Position numbers and translations under genes: made by a program. Of a stretch of DNA of 19,687 nucleotides, positions 7,670 to 15,740 are shown piece after piece (the first letter of the stretch is position 1; each line of letters opens with the position of its first letter). Origin of the DNA: JAQGMJ01 sp036271855 (GTDB lineage Bacteria; Pseudomonadota; Gammaproteobacteria; Burkholderiales; JAEUOS01); the NCBI GenBank assembly GCA_036271855.1, contig DATAZV010000054.1, positions 1-19,687 on the forward strand, in the 5' to 3' direction. Under the pieces are notes generated by a model. The model made no database searches and was not told the DNA's origin. It was given only the letters and a program-made list of their open reading frames with translations.

Positions 7670-7699
7670 TATCGGCCCGGGCGGGCGGCATTGCCGATA
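7670..7699. promoter_or_regulatory. Inverted repeat TATCGGC / GCCGATA, candidate operator
   Basis: TATCGGC at 7670-7676 and its exact complement GCCGATA at 7693-7699 are separated by 16 bases, and a further TATCGG lies at 7659-7664. The position between divergent transport genes suits a regulator site, but no regulator gene is adjacent and the binding factor is unknown. Confidence 0.35.
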
Positions 7700-7770
7700 T
7701 CTTCAAGCATAATCAACGTTGCGCCGGCCGCTGTCCGCGCCCCGAACTGCAAAAACAACGGAGACAAAAA

Positions 7771-8565
7771 ATGCCCAGCCTGACCCGCCTTCTCGCCCTC
7801 GCCTGCCTGCTGCTGGCCGGCGGCGCCCTCGCCGAACCGAAGGACGTGGCGCCCACCGGCGTATTGCGCGTGGCCTTTCTCGGCGCCAACCCGGTGCAGG
7901 GCCATGTCAACCCGCAGACCAAGGAGGTCACCGGGGTGATCGCCGATCTGACCAAAGAGCTGGCGCGGCGCCTCGGCGTGCCCTACGAAATCTACCCGGC
8001 GGCGAACGCGGCGGAGATCATCGCGCGCCTGAACGCCGGCAAGGCCGATGTCGGCTACCTCGCCTTCGACCCGGAACGCGGGGCGCTGGTGGATTATTCC
8101 GCTTCCTACGCACTGATGGGCAATGCGCTGGTGGTGCGCGCCGATGCGCCGATCAACAAGACCATGGACGCCGACAAGCCGGAGGTGAAACTGGCGGCGG
8201 TGCGCGGGCAGACCCAGCAGATCGTGCTCTCGGAGATATTGAAACACGCGCCGATGACCATGCTGGAAAAAAAGCCCAGCCCGGCGCAGCTCAAGGAAAT
8301 GCTGGGCAGCAGGGAGATCGACGCCTATGGCGCCAACCGGCCCGACGCGGTGATGGTGGCGGCGGCCTCCGGCGGCACCCTGCGCGCCCTGCCGGACGAC
8401 TTTTTCGTCGCCGAGCAGGCCTTCGTCACCGTCAAGGGCGAGAAGCGCAAGATGGCTGAACTGGACAAGTTCGTCGAGGCGATCCGCGCCGACGGCTATA
8501 TGCAGCTGACCCTGGACCGCAGCCACCTGGCGGGACTGGCGGTGGCCAGGGAGTCGCACCGCTGA
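7771..8565 (+). CDS. Family 3 (amino-acid-type) extracellular solute-binding protein
   Basis: A 264-residue protein with a Sec signal at 1-21 (cut after ALA). The mature part follows the SBP_bac_3 / periplasmic binding protein type II plan: TGVLRVAF at about 29-36, GVIADLTKELARRLGV with the first-lobe ligand helix, ADVGYLAFDPERG, YALMGNALVVR, then a second lobe with KLAAVRGQTQQ, EIDAYGANRP and a return strand LPDDFFVAEQAF. Such proteins feed ABC transporters with amino acids or other small polar compounds, or act as sensing receptors. No permease or ATPase gene is next to it, so it is an orphan. GGAGA sits 6-7 bases before the ATG at 7771. It converges on the hybrid kinase gene ending at 8610. 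Ligand unknown. Confidence 0.87.
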   Translation: MPSLTRLLALACLLLAGGALAEPKDVAPTGVLRVAFLGANPVQGHVNPQTKEVTGVIADLTKELARRLGVPYEIYPAANAAEIIARLNAGKADVGYLAFDPERGALVDYSASYALMGNALVVRADAPINKTMDADKPEVKLAAVRGQTQQIVLSEILKHAPMTMLEKKPSPAQLKEMLGSREIDAYGANRPDAVMVAAASGGTLRALPDDFFVAEQAFVTVKGEKRKMAELDKFVEAIRADGYMQLTLDRSHLAGLAVARESHR

Positions 8566-8609
8566 GGCCGGCGGCCAGGAGGGCGCGGCGGCGGGAGCGG
8601 CGCGCCTGC

Positions 8610-10517
8610 TTACTTCGCCACCGGGTCGAGCGCGGCGAAAATTTCGCGCAGGCGCGTTTCTTCGACCGGCTTGACCATGTGCAAGTCGAAGCCGGCCTGG
8701 TGTGCGCGGATGCGGTCTTCGGACTGGCCCCAGCCGGTGACGGCGACGATCAGTGGCCGCGGGCTGGGTTCGTGCGCACGCAGGCGGCGCGCCACTTCCA
8801 GGCCGTTCATCCCCGGCATGCCGATGTCGAGCAGGACGATTTCCGGGCGAAACCCTTCGGCGGCCTCGATCGCCTGGGTGCCGTCATGCACCGCGACCAC
8901 GCTATGGCCTTGCTTTTGCAGCAGCGCCGCCAGCGCGGTGGCGGCGTCCGTGTTGTCGTCGACCACCAGCACGCGGCGCGGCGGCGGCTGGTCCGCCTCG
9001 GGCGGCGCCGGCAAGGCCGCGTCGTTTTCGGCGATCACCTCTTTGAGCGGCAGGCGCAGGACGAATTCGGCGCCCTGGCCTTCGCCGCTGCTGGTGGCTT
9101 CGATGGTGCCGTGGTGCAACTCGACGATGGAGCGCGCCAGCGCCAGGCCGACGCCGAGGCCGGCGGCGGGGCGGTTCAGCGGGTCGCGGCCCTGGACGAA
9201 CATGCCGAAGATGGCGCCGAGGAATTCCGGCGCGATGCCGCGGCCGTTGTCGGCCACCGAGATGCATGCCCGGGCGCCGCGCTCGGTGAGCGATTGGGTG
9301 ACCTGGAGGAAGATCTTGCCGCCGGGGTCGGTATAGCGGACGGCGTTGTTGAGGATGTTGGTCAGCGCCTGGGTCAGGCGCACTTCGTCGCCTTCGACTA
9401 CCAGGCGCTGCGGCGGCACATCGACGGCGAGGGTGTGGCGCGCGGCGTCGATGCCGGGGCGCGCGGCTTCCAGGGCGCGCTGCACCAGGGAAGAAATTTC
9501 CATCGGCTTTTTTTCGATCGACAGGGTGCCGCGGGTGACGCGGCTGATGTCGAGCAGGTCGTCGACGATGTGCGAGAGCTGGTTGCTCTGGCGGTCGATG
9601 ATGCGCCAGATGTTTTCCTGCGCCGGGCTGGCCGAGGGCGAGAGCTTGAGCAGGTGGACGGCGTTGCGGATCGGCGCCAGCGGGTTGCGCAGCTCGTGGG
9701 CCAGCACGGCGATGAAGTCGGTGATGCGGCCGGCGCTGTCTTCCAGCGCCTCGGAATGGCGGCGCTGGGTCAGGTCCTGGGTCACCTTGGCGAAGCCCTG
9801 CGCTACGCCGTCGTCGTCGTAGAGGGCGGTGACCACCACCCGCGCCCAGAAGCGCGAGCCGTCCTTGCGCACGCGCCAACCTTCGTCCTCGGCGCGGCCA
9901 TGCTGGCGCGCCATCGCCAGCTCGGCCCAGGGCTTGCCGGCGGCGATGTCGTCGGCGGAATAAAAGCGCGAAAAGTGCTGGCCGATGATTTCGCCGCGCT
10001 CGTAGCCCTTGATGCGCCGCGCGCCCATGTTCCAGCTGGTGACGATGCCTTCGGGATTGAGCAGGTAGATGGCGTAGTCCTGCACGCCGTCGACCAGCAG
10101 GCGAAAGCGCTCTTCGCTCAGGCGCAGCTTTTCTTCCTCGGCCTTGCGCAGCGACAGGTCGCGGGTGATTTTCGAGTAGCCGTGCAGCACCCCTTCTTCG
10201 TCGCGCAGGGCGGTGATGACGACGTTGGCCCAGAAGCGCGAGCCGTCTTTGCGGATACGCCAGCCTTCGTCCTCGACGCGGCCTTCGGTCATGGCGCGCC
10301 GCAGTTCCTCGGCGGGCCAGCCGCGGGCGATGTCGGCAACGGTGTAGAACTGGCTGAAGTGGCGGCCGATGATTTCTTCGGCACTGTATTGCTTGATGTG
10401 CGCGGCGCCGGCATTCCAGCTCATCACCCGGCCTTCCGTGTCGAGCAGGAAAATCGCATAGTCCTGCATCCGCTCGGCCATCAGCTGGTAGAGCTTGGGA
10501 TCGGGCGTGGCCGGCAT
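8610..10517 (-). CDS. PAS-PAS hybrid sensor histidine kinase with C-terminal receiver
   Basis: A 635-residue protein with no membrane helix, so probably cytoplasmic. Domains: PAS1 about 10-125, PAS2 about 137-250, HisKA about 263-330 with phospho-acceptor His274 (AHELRNP), HATPase_c about 375-490 (N-box around N387, G1 box DNGRG at 423-427, G2 GLGVGL at 453-458) and a receiver about 515-630 with acidic pair D520-D521, phospho-site D564 (LLDIGMPG) and Lys616. All catalytic residues are present. The PAS domains are near-copies: DEGW-RKDGSRFWA-VV-TAL occurs in both (83-103 and 211-231), indicating an internal duplication. The REC at the C-terminus implies a phosphorelay to an Hpt protein not in this window. 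GGGGGAAA lies upstream of the ATG at 10517. The signal is unknown; no heme or flavin ligand motif is obvious. Confidence 0.95.
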   Translation of the reverse strand: MPATPDPKLYQLMAERMQDYAIFLLDTEGRVMSWNAGAAHIKQYSAEEIIGRHFSQFYTVADIARGWPAEELRRAMTEGRVEDEGWRIRKDGSRFWANVVITALRDEEGVLHGYSKITRDLSLRKAEEEKLRLSEERFRLLVDGVQDYAIYLLNPEGIVTSWNMGARRIKGYERGEIIGQHFSRFYSADDIAAGKPWAELAMARQHGRAEDEGWRVRKDGSRFWARVVVTALYDDDGVAQGFAKVTQDLTQRRHSEALEDSAGRITDFIAVLAHELRNPLAPIRNAVHLLKLSPSASPAQENIWRIIDRQSNQLSHIVDDLLDISRVTRGTLSIEKKPMEISSLVQRALEAARPGIDAARHTLAVDVPPQRLVVEGDEVRLTQALTNILNNAVRYTDPGGKIFLQVTQSLTERGARACISVADNGRGIAPEFLGAIFGMFVQGRDPLNRPAAGLGVGLALARSIVELHHGTIEATSSGEGQGAEFVLRLPLKEVIAENDAALPAPPEADQPPPRRVLVVDDNTDAATALAALLQKQGHSVVAVHDGTQAIEAAEGFRPEIVLLDIGMPGMNGLEVARRLRAHEPSPRPLIVAVTGWGQSEDRIRAHQAGFDLHMVKPVEETRLREIFAALDPVAK

Positions 10518-10892
10518 TGCGTTGTTTCCCCCTGGGGTGAAGCGCTGGAATATTGTACGGCAAGCTCGCGCCTATGCGGCACAAGCCGGCCGGTGCAATT
10601 GCTGCCGGCGCGGACCACCATGAGCGCCGGCGCAAGCTGCGGTTCCAGAGCATCCCGCTGGATCAGGAGTCGCTCGAATTTATCCCGAACGGGCCAGGAA
10701 AAATGTAGGCGGGCTCCTACACCCGGGCGCGGGCGCCTTGCCTCCGGCGAATCGCCCGGCCGCGGCGCCGCCGCACACCAGCCTGCGGGCAAGCGGGGAA
10801 AAATAATTTCCACAGGCTGCGCGATTGCCTCTAAGGTAGGGGCAGGCCCCGCCGCTTCGCTTGCTCACGGCCCCAACAAGGACAAGAAGAAT
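10518..10892. other. 375-base divergent gap without a recognisable gene
   Basis: The gap lies between the divergent kinase and DUF3592-like genes. A plus-strand frame is open through it, continuing from the antisense of the kinase, but its composition and lack of motifs suggest it is not coding. It holds the REP-like hairpin at 10704-10721. I see no convincing sigma-70 pair. Confidence 0.6.
10704..10721 (-). repeat. REP-like palindromic element, copy 1
   Basis: On the minus strand it reads TGTAGGAGCCCGCCTACA followed by a T run. TGTAGG and CCTACA are exact complements and form a 6-bp stem. A second copy, 18 of 22 bases identical when the following Ts are included, lies at 16140-16157. Confidence 0.5.
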
Positions 10893-11690
10893 ATGCCCGA
10901 CGCGCCCCCGTGGTCCCTTCCCCCCGAACTGGCGCAGGCGCCGCCACGGCGCTGCGCCTATTCGGCGTACGAGCGCGGGATGAATGCGGCGCTGGTTGTG
11001 CTGCTGGCGCTGTTCACCTGGCTGCCGGTGTCGGGCTGGCTGGCGGCGCGCTCGCTGGCGGCGCTGCAGGCCGGCGGGGTGGCGGTGCAGGGGGTGGTGA
11101 CGGACCTGGCGACCCACGAGCACGCGATGTCGAGCCGGCTTTCGTCCGGCGGCACCAGCACCAGTTATGAAGTCGGCTACGAGTACGGCGGCGGCGACGG
11201 CAGCCACCGGCGCAGCACCAATGTGAACGCGGCGCAGTATGGGGCGCTGACGGTGGGCGGGCCGGTGCCGGTACTCTACGAGCGCGGCGCGCCGGCGCAT
11301 TCGGCGCTGGCTTTCGAGACCGCACCCTTTCCCGGGCTGGAAAACGTGATGGGCCTGGAGTTGCTGTTTTGCGCGCTGGCGCTGTTCTGCGGCATCGGTC
11401 TGTGGCGCCGCAATGCGCTGCTGCGCCGGCGCAAAAAGCTGCTGATGTGGGGGCAGGCGGTGCGCATGAACAGGGCCGAAAAAACGGCGCCCCCGGCACC
11501 CGAGGGCGCCCGTACCAGGCTCAGCTATAGCTTCGTCGACGCGCGCGGCGAAGCGGTGACAGCGGTGGCCGAATTCAGGAGTGCTGCGGCGGCCGCGCCC
11601 GCGGCGGCCTGCGCGACCGTGCTGTTCGACCCGCAGGACAGCCGCAGCCACGAGCTGTATCCGCTGCGAGCGGTGCGTATCGTGGCGTGA
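10893..11690 (+). CDS. DUF3592-like two-helix membrane protein
   Basis: A 265-residue protein with a Pro-rich cytoplasmic N-terminus, TM1 at about 31-54, an outer domain at about 60-150, TM2 at about 152-172 and a basic stretch (RRNALLRRRKK, 172-182) followed by a C-terminal domain. Both soluble parts show the DUF3592 pattern: a GVV/WGQAV strand, a tyrosine-rich strand (SYEVGYEY at 91-98; LSYSFVDARG at 210-219) and a closing strand with V-LYERGAPAHS or VLFDPQDSRSHEL. It therefore looks like two DUF3592-type beta domains. The family's function is unknown. The ATG at 10893 has AAGGACAAGAAGA upstream. The same frame is open for a long way upstream, antisense to the kinase, but that part has no protein-like features. 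It is followed by the lyase operon after 112 bases. Confidence 0.75.
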   Translation: MPDAPPWSLPPELAQAPPRRCAYSAYERGMNAALVVLLALFTWLPVSGWLAARSLAALQAGGVAVQGVVTDLATHEHAMSSRLSSGGTSTSYEVGYEYGGGDGSHRRSTNVNAAQYGALTVGGPVPVLYERGAPAHSALAFETAPFPGLENVMGLELLFCALALFCGIGLWRRNALLRRRKKLLMWGQAVRMNRAEKTAPPAPEGARTRLSYSFVDARGEAVTAVAEFRSAAAAAPAAACATVLFDPQDSRSHELYPLRAVRIVA

Positions 11691-11802
11691 GGCGGCGGCC
11701 GGCGGCGATGCCGGAGGCATAAGCGGGTTATAGGGATATGCGCCCTTTTTTCGCGGGAATGCGCTATCGTATTTGCTTCGCGGCCTTTTTTCTCCCGACA
11801 TC

Positions 11803-12738
11803 ATGAGCAAAATGAAAATCGAAGGTTCCTTCGTGGCGCTGATCACGCCGTTCAACCAGAATGGCAGCCCGGACTTCGGCGCCTTTCGCGAACTGCTGAA
11901 TTTCCAGGAGGAGCACGGCACCGCCGCCGTGCTGATCATGGGTTCGACCGGGGAAGTGTCGATGCTCTCCCAGGCGGAGCGCCAGTCGGTAATCGCGGAA
12001 ACCGCGAAGATGAAAACCGGCAAGATGAAGTTTTTCTACGGCTGCACCGGCAACAACACCGAGACCACCAAGGACTACCTTCGTTTTGCGAAGGCGAATG
12101 GTGCCGACGGCGCCATCCTCGCCGCGCCTTCCTACATTTGCGGGCCGGAAGCCGACATCGAGGAATATTTTCTGGAGGTGGCCGATGCCACCGACCTGCC
12201 GCTGGGCCTGTACAACAATCCGCCGCGGGTGAAGACCGATTTGCACTGGGACAACCTGTTGCGCATTTTCAAGCACCCAAACTACGTGGTGCACAAGGAG
12301 TCGACCACCCGCGTCGGCCAGGTGGCGCAGGTGCTGCGCGCGCGCCCGGATGTCTCGGTGATGTGCTGCGATTCGCCCAACCTCGGGCTGGTGGTGCCGA
12401 CCATGAGCCTGGGCGGGCACGGCACGGCGAACATGACCGGCAATATCGCGCCGGCCGAACTGGCGACCATCTCGAAGCCGTGGACCACGCCTGAAGTGTC
12501 GATCAGTTTCCGCGACACCTATCTGCGCACGCTGCAACTGCTGCACTTCTCGTACTCCGCGATCAACCCGGTGGCGATCAAGTCGCTGATGAAGGCGGTG
12601 GGCATGCCGGCGGGCGAGCTGCGCAAGCCGCTCAAGGGCCTGGATGGCGAGGCGCTGCAAAAGGGCCTGCGCATCGTCAAGGAACTCGGGCTGGACAAGC
12701 AGTATGGCTGGAGTTCGGCGGCGCTGAAGGCGGCCTGA
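11803..12738 (+). CDS. Dihydrodipicolinate synthase-family lyase/aldolase
   Basis: A 311-residue class I aldolase of the DHDPS/NAL superfamily, with a TIM barrel that handles a 2-oxo acid such as pyruvate through a Schiff base. Visible markers: ALITPF at 12-17, GSTGE at 47-51 (carboxylate loop), Y137 in LYNNPPR, R142 and the Schiff-base Lys165 in VVHKES. The C-terminus (SAINPVAIKSLMKAVGM) is the usual family tail. It is probably not the housekeeping DapA, since it shares an operon with a dehydrogenase and a Bug receptor, a layout typical of catabolic clusters. The exact substrate is not predictable. The start is uncertain: ATG 11803 has no good ribosome site, ATG 11812 is also possible, and a TTG at 11773 would add 10 residues. 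Downstream gene starts 35 bases after the stop. Confidence 0.9.
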   Translation: MSKMKIEGSFVALITPFNQNGSPDFGAFRELLNFQEEHGTAAVLIMGSTGEVSMLSQAERQSVIAETAKMKTGKMKFFYGCTGNNTETTKDYLRFAKANGADGAILAAPSYICGPEADIEEYFLEVADATDLPLGLYNNPPRVKTDLHWDNLLRIFKHPNYVVHKESTTRVGQVAQVLRARPDVSVMCCDSPNLGLVVPTMSLGGHGTANMTGNIAPAELATISKPWTTPEVSISFRDTYLRTLQLLHFSYSAINPVAIKSLMKAVGMPAGELRKPLKGLDGEALQKGLRIVKELGLDKQYGWSSAALKAA

Positions 12739-12773
12739 ACAAAACCCGCCAAGCCTCCCGATAAGCAGCGGCA

Positions 12774-13553
12774 GTGGATCTCGGCATCGCCGGCAAATCG
12801 GCGCTGGTGTTCGGCGGCAGCCGCGGCATGGGGCGCGCCTGCGCGCGGCGCCTGGCCCTCGAAGGCGCGGACGTGGTAATCGCCGCGCGCACCGAAGCCA
12901 CGCTGATCGAAACCGCGGTGGAGTTGTCGGGCGAGAGCGGGCGCGCGGTGCGCTACGTGGTGGCCGACCTGACGCGCGACACCGGGCGCGACGCCGCGCT
13001 CACCGCCTGCCCCCATCCCGACATCCTGGTGAACAACGCCGACGGCGCGCCGCCCGGCGACTTCCGCCAGTGGACCCCCGCGGACTGGCATGCGGCGGTC
13101 GACTCGATGATGCTGGGGCCGATCGAGATGATGCGCCGCACGGTGGACGGCATGATGGAGCGCGGCTTCGGGCGCATCGTCAACATCGTGTCGCGCAGCG
13201 TGAAAACACCGCAGCTGGAACTGGGCTTGTCCAACGGCGCGCGCTCGGGCCTGGTGGGATTCACCGCCGGGCTGGCGCGGCAGACGGTGAAGCGCAACGT
13301 CACCATCAACAACCTGCTGCCCGGCGTGTTCGCCACCGACGCGCAGCGCAGTCACATCCTCGGCATGCTGGAGAGCACCGGCAAAAGCTTCGACCAACTC
13401 TGGCGCGAGCGCGGCAGCGGCAACCCGGCCGGGCGTTTTGGCGAGGCCGACGAGATGGGCGCGCTGTGCGCCTTCATCTGCTCGGCGCAGGCGGGCTACA
13501 TCACCGGGCAAAGCATCCTGATCGACGGCGGGGCCTACCCCGGCACTTTCTGA
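12774..13553 (+). CDS. Short-chain dehydrogenase/reductase-like protein lacking the catalytic Tyr and Lys
   Basis: A 259-residue Rossmann-fold protein of the SDR superfamily. The cofactor loop GGSRGMG is at 14-20, NNADG (a variant of NNAG) at 87-91, the strand RIVNIVS ends in Ser140 and the closing IDGGAYPG is at 250-257. The catalytic YxxxK motif is not there: at the expected places, 13 and 17 residues after Ser140, Ser153 and Arg157 occur within GLSNGARSG. This matches a known subgroup of SDR-like proteins, annotated as ketoacyl-ACP-reductase-like, that lack the usual tetrad. It may therefore bind NAD(P) but use different chemistry, or none. Start is GTG at 12774 with a weak ribosome site; translation may be coupled to the lyase gene 35 bases upstream. 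It sits between the lyase and the Bug receptor. Confidence 0.87.
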   Translation: MDLGIAGKSALVFGGSRGMGRACARRLALEGADVVIAARTEATLIETAVELSGESGRAVRYVVADLTRDTGRDAALTACPHPDILVNNADGAPPGDFRQWTPADWHAAVDSMMLGPIEMMRRTVDGMMERGFGRIVNIVSRSVKTPQLELGLSNGARSGLVGFTAGLARQTVKRNVTINNLLPGVFATDAQRSHILGMLESTGKSFDQLWRERGSGNPAGRFGEADEMGALCAFICSAQAGYITGQSILIDGGAYPGTF

Positions 13554-13611
13554 ACCTGGTGCCCACAAGGCAGCAGGTGCTTCACGCTTCAACCACAAAT
13601 TGAGGATTTCC

Positions 13612-14619
13612 ATGCGACCCGTTTCGACCCGCCGTTCTTTTATCCGCCACGCGATGGCCGCCGCATTCGCCTGCGCCGCGCTGTTGCCGCTGCAAGCCGC
13701 GCAGGCCCAGGCTTACCCCGCGCGCACCATCACCATCGTGGTGCCGCACGCGCCGGGCGGCTCGGTCGACGGGGTGGCGCGGATTTTCGCCCTGCGCCTG
13801 GGCGAGCTGCTCAATCAGCCGGTGGTGGTGGACAACCGGCCCGGTGCCTCCGGCATGCTGGGCGCGGCGGCGGTGGCGCGCACGCCGGCGGACGGCTATA
13901 CGCTGTACCTGAACGCCTCGATCCATAGCATCAACCCGCTGCTGTACAAAAAGACCATCAAGTACGACCCGGTGAAGGACTTCACCACCATCGCCATGCT
14001 GACGCAGGGCGCGCTGGTGTTCAGCGTCAATCCGCAGGTGCCGGCGAAAACGCCGATGGAGCTGGTGAGCGTGGTGAAGGCAAACCCGGGCCACTATAGT
14101 TTCGTCACCAGCGGCTACGGCTCGGCCGGGCACCTGGGGCTGGCGCAGTTCATGTACGAGAACGGGCTGACCGAGCTAAAGGTGCCAATCGCCCTCTACA
14201 AGGGCGCCGGGCCGGCGCTGGCCGACCTGATCGGCGGCCAGGTGCACGCGATGATGGACCCGATGCTCTCTTCCTCGCCGAATGTGAAGGCGGGCAAGCT
14301 GCGCGCACTGGCCGTGACGGGGCGCGAGCGCAGCCCGGTGTTGCCCGATGTGCCCACCATGCGCGAGTCCGGGATGCGCGACTTCGAGTTCTATTCCTGG
14401 TACGGCCTGTGGGCGCCGGCAAAACTGCCGCCGGCGATCCAGCGCGAGCTGGAAGCGGCTTCGGCAAAGATCATCGCTGCGCCGGAAATGAAAGCGCGCC
14501 TGAACGGCCTGGGCTTCGAGCCGGCGTACAAGACGGCGGCGGAGTTCGACCCTTTCATCGAGGCCGAGGTGAAGCGCTACCAGCTGATCATCGACAAGGC
14601 GCAGATCACGGTGGACTGA
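13612..14619 (+). CDS. Bug/TctC-family periplasmic substrate-binding protein (second of three)
   Basis: A 335-residue protein. The N-terminus has a twin-arginine pattern (TRRSFIRH, R7-R8) followed by a hydrophobic segment and a cleavage site near AQAQA, so Tat export is possible. Bug signatures follow: YPARTITIVVPHAPGGSVD, DNRPGASGMLGA, DGYTLY, YDPVKDFTTIA and YKGAGPALADLIGGQV. It is the last gene of the likely lyase-SDR-Bug operon, 58 bases after the SDR stop. Linkage suggests the receptor captures the compound, or a relative of it, that the lyase and SDR process. TGAGG is 7 bases before the ATG at 13612, which decides the start over an upstream TTG at 13600. No transporter membrane genes are nearby. 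It converges on the DUF4230-like gene. Confidence 0.93.
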   Translation: MRPVSTRRSFIRHAMAAAFACAALLPLQAAQAQAYPARTITIVVPHAPGGSVDGVARIFALRLGELLNQPVVVDNRPGASGMLGAAAVARTPADGYTLYLNASIHSINPLLYKKTIKYDPVKDFTTIAMLTQGALVFSVNPQVPAKTPMELVSVVKANPGHYSFVTSGYGSAGHLGLAQFMYENGLTELKVPIALYKGAGPALADLIGGQVHAMMDPMLSSSPNVKAGKLRALAVTGRERSPVLPDVPTMRESGMRDFEFYSWYGLWAPAKLPPAIQRELEAASAKIIAAPEMKARLNGLGFEPAYKTAAEFDPFIEAEVKRYQLIIDKAQITVD

Positions 14620-14653
14620 GCAGTGTCCGTCGCCTGCGGTCTCGCCGCGTGGT

Positions 14654-15313
14654 TTATTTGTAGACGATGGTGATCTGCGGCACCAGCTTCACCCCCGGCT
14701 GCTTGGCCAGGAAATCGCGCAGGAAGGCGATGAGCTTCTTTTCGCACAGCGCCACCACCTCGGGCTTGAGCTCCATCGCGTGGCCCTGCTCCTTCGCGCG
14801 CGCTGCCGCCTGCTCATACAGGCGCAGGACTGCCGCCTTTTCGTCGGTGAACAGGCCGCCGGAGAGGATTTCATACTTCAGGTCTTGCACCGCCGGCGCG
14901 GCTACCAGCACCGGGCGGCCGATGCGCACCTCGATGCCGGTGGCACTCGGGCGGATTTCATAGTTGTCGGCACGCAGGTCGTAGCCGAAGGAATATTCGA
15001 CGGTGTAGCTAATGGCAACCATGCCGTGGGAGGAGAGGCCGAGGATGGAGCGCTCCACCACCTGGGTCGCGCTTTCGTCGCGCACCACGCTGGCGGCCAG
15101 CAGCTTGAGTTGCGCGGCCAGCGACTGCTTGCCGGTGCCGAGGTAGGTGGCGTAGCGGGTATAGCCCAGCAGCTCGGACTCCTGCACCGCGACCATTTTT
15201 TCCAGCACGCTGCTCTTGTCGCGCGCCTCGTTCAGGCGCCCGGTGGCCAGCCAGAAGGCCAGGCCGGCGGTGAGAATGCAGCCCAGCAGGAAGGAAATCA
15301 GGATTCGGCTCAT
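14654..15313 (-). CDS. Membrane-anchored DUF4230-like protein
   Basis: A 219-residue protein with one N-terminal hydrophobic helix (about 4-23), probably an uncleaved anchor, then a helical stretch (25-75) and a beta-rich domain. The central part GMVAISYTVEYSFGYDL (97-113), GIEVRIGRPVLV (126-137) and SGGLFTDEK (151-159), followed by a long C-terminal helix and VKLVPQITIVYK, resembles DUF4230 proteins, whose function is unknown. This assignment is from pattern memory and is moderate. No strong ribosome site precedes the ATG at 15313. The two-helix membrane gene ends 38 bases upstream on the same strand, so the two are probably co-transcribed. Confidence 0.72.
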   Translation of the reverse strand: MSRILISFLLGCILTAGLAFWLATGRLNEARDKSSVLEKMVAVQESELLGYTRYATYLGTGKQSLAAQLKLLAASVVRDESATQVVERSILGLSSHGMVAISYTVEYSFGYDLRADNYEIRPSATGIEVRIGRPVLVAAPAVQDLKYEILSGGLFTDEKAAVLRLYEQAAARAKEQGHAMELKPEVVALCEKKLIAFLRDFLAKQPGVKLVPQITIVYK

Positions 15314-15351
15314 GGCGGCTGGTCCGGGCTGGGTAGGTGGGGCATTCTCGC

Positions 15352-15654
15352 CTACTTCTTCGCCAGGTAGGCCTGCACCGCGCGCTGCACCGGGCCGTTG
15401 ATTTCCCAGATCAGGTAGGCGTAGAACAACACGCCCACCGCCACCGCCTCGGCGAAGGTGATCCACGGCGGCAGGCGCAGCATCACGCTGAACCACGCCA
15501 TGCCCAGGGCGAGGGCGACGATCAGCAGCAGCGCGACCCAAAAGCGCCACGACACGCCGCGCGAATGTTCGCGCAGGGCCGCGGCGACGATGTCGCGCTG
15601 CTCGGCGCGCGGGCGGTGCTTGAGCGCCGGGTATTGGCTGGTGCGGAAGTACAT
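15352..15654 (-). CDS. Small two-helix membrane protein of unknown function
   Basis: A 100-residue protein with a basic N-terminus (1-34), TM1 at about 37-58 and TM2 at about 66-84, and a short tail ending in two lysines. I do not recognise a family. By the positive-inside rule the basic N-terminus lies in the cytoplasm and so does the tail. It sits 38 bases upstream of the DUF4230-like gene in the same direction, which suggests the two membrane proteins form a pair. The HTH regulator gene ends 86 bases before its start. The ribosome site is not strong. Confidence 0.7.
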   Translation of the reverse strand: MYFRTSQYPALKHRPRAEQRDIVAAALREHSRGVSWRFWVALLLIVALALGMAWFSVMLRLPPWITFAEAVAVGVLFYAYLIWEINGPVQRAVQAYLAKK

Positions 15655-15740
15655 GGTGGGGCGAAGTCGGGCTGACGGGTGCAGGCAACAGCGATAGTCT
15701 ACCGCCGCGGTTTGCCGCCGTGGCTTATCGTCACCTTGCG

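Noticed and set aside
6480..7706. 408-residue minus-strand frame overlapping the first Bug gene
   Set aside because: Arg/Gly/Ala-rich composition and full overlap with a well-supported gene in another frame of the same strand.
8902..10653. 583-residue minus-strand frame overlapping the hybrid kinase
   Set aside because: Very high Arg/Ala/Pro content and repeats typical of a shifted reading of GC-rich coding DNA; the kinase frame has all catalytic motifs.
8679..10892. Very long plus-strand frame opposite the hybrid kinase that continues into the DUF3592-like gene
   Set aside because: The part before 10893 is a GC-driven shadow of the kinase with no protein-like features; only the last 265 residues are supported, and these have their own start.
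12519..13613. 364-residue minus-strand frame over the SDR gene
   Set aside because: His/Ala/Arg-rich antisense shadow; the plus strand encodes a recognisable Rossmann-fold protein.
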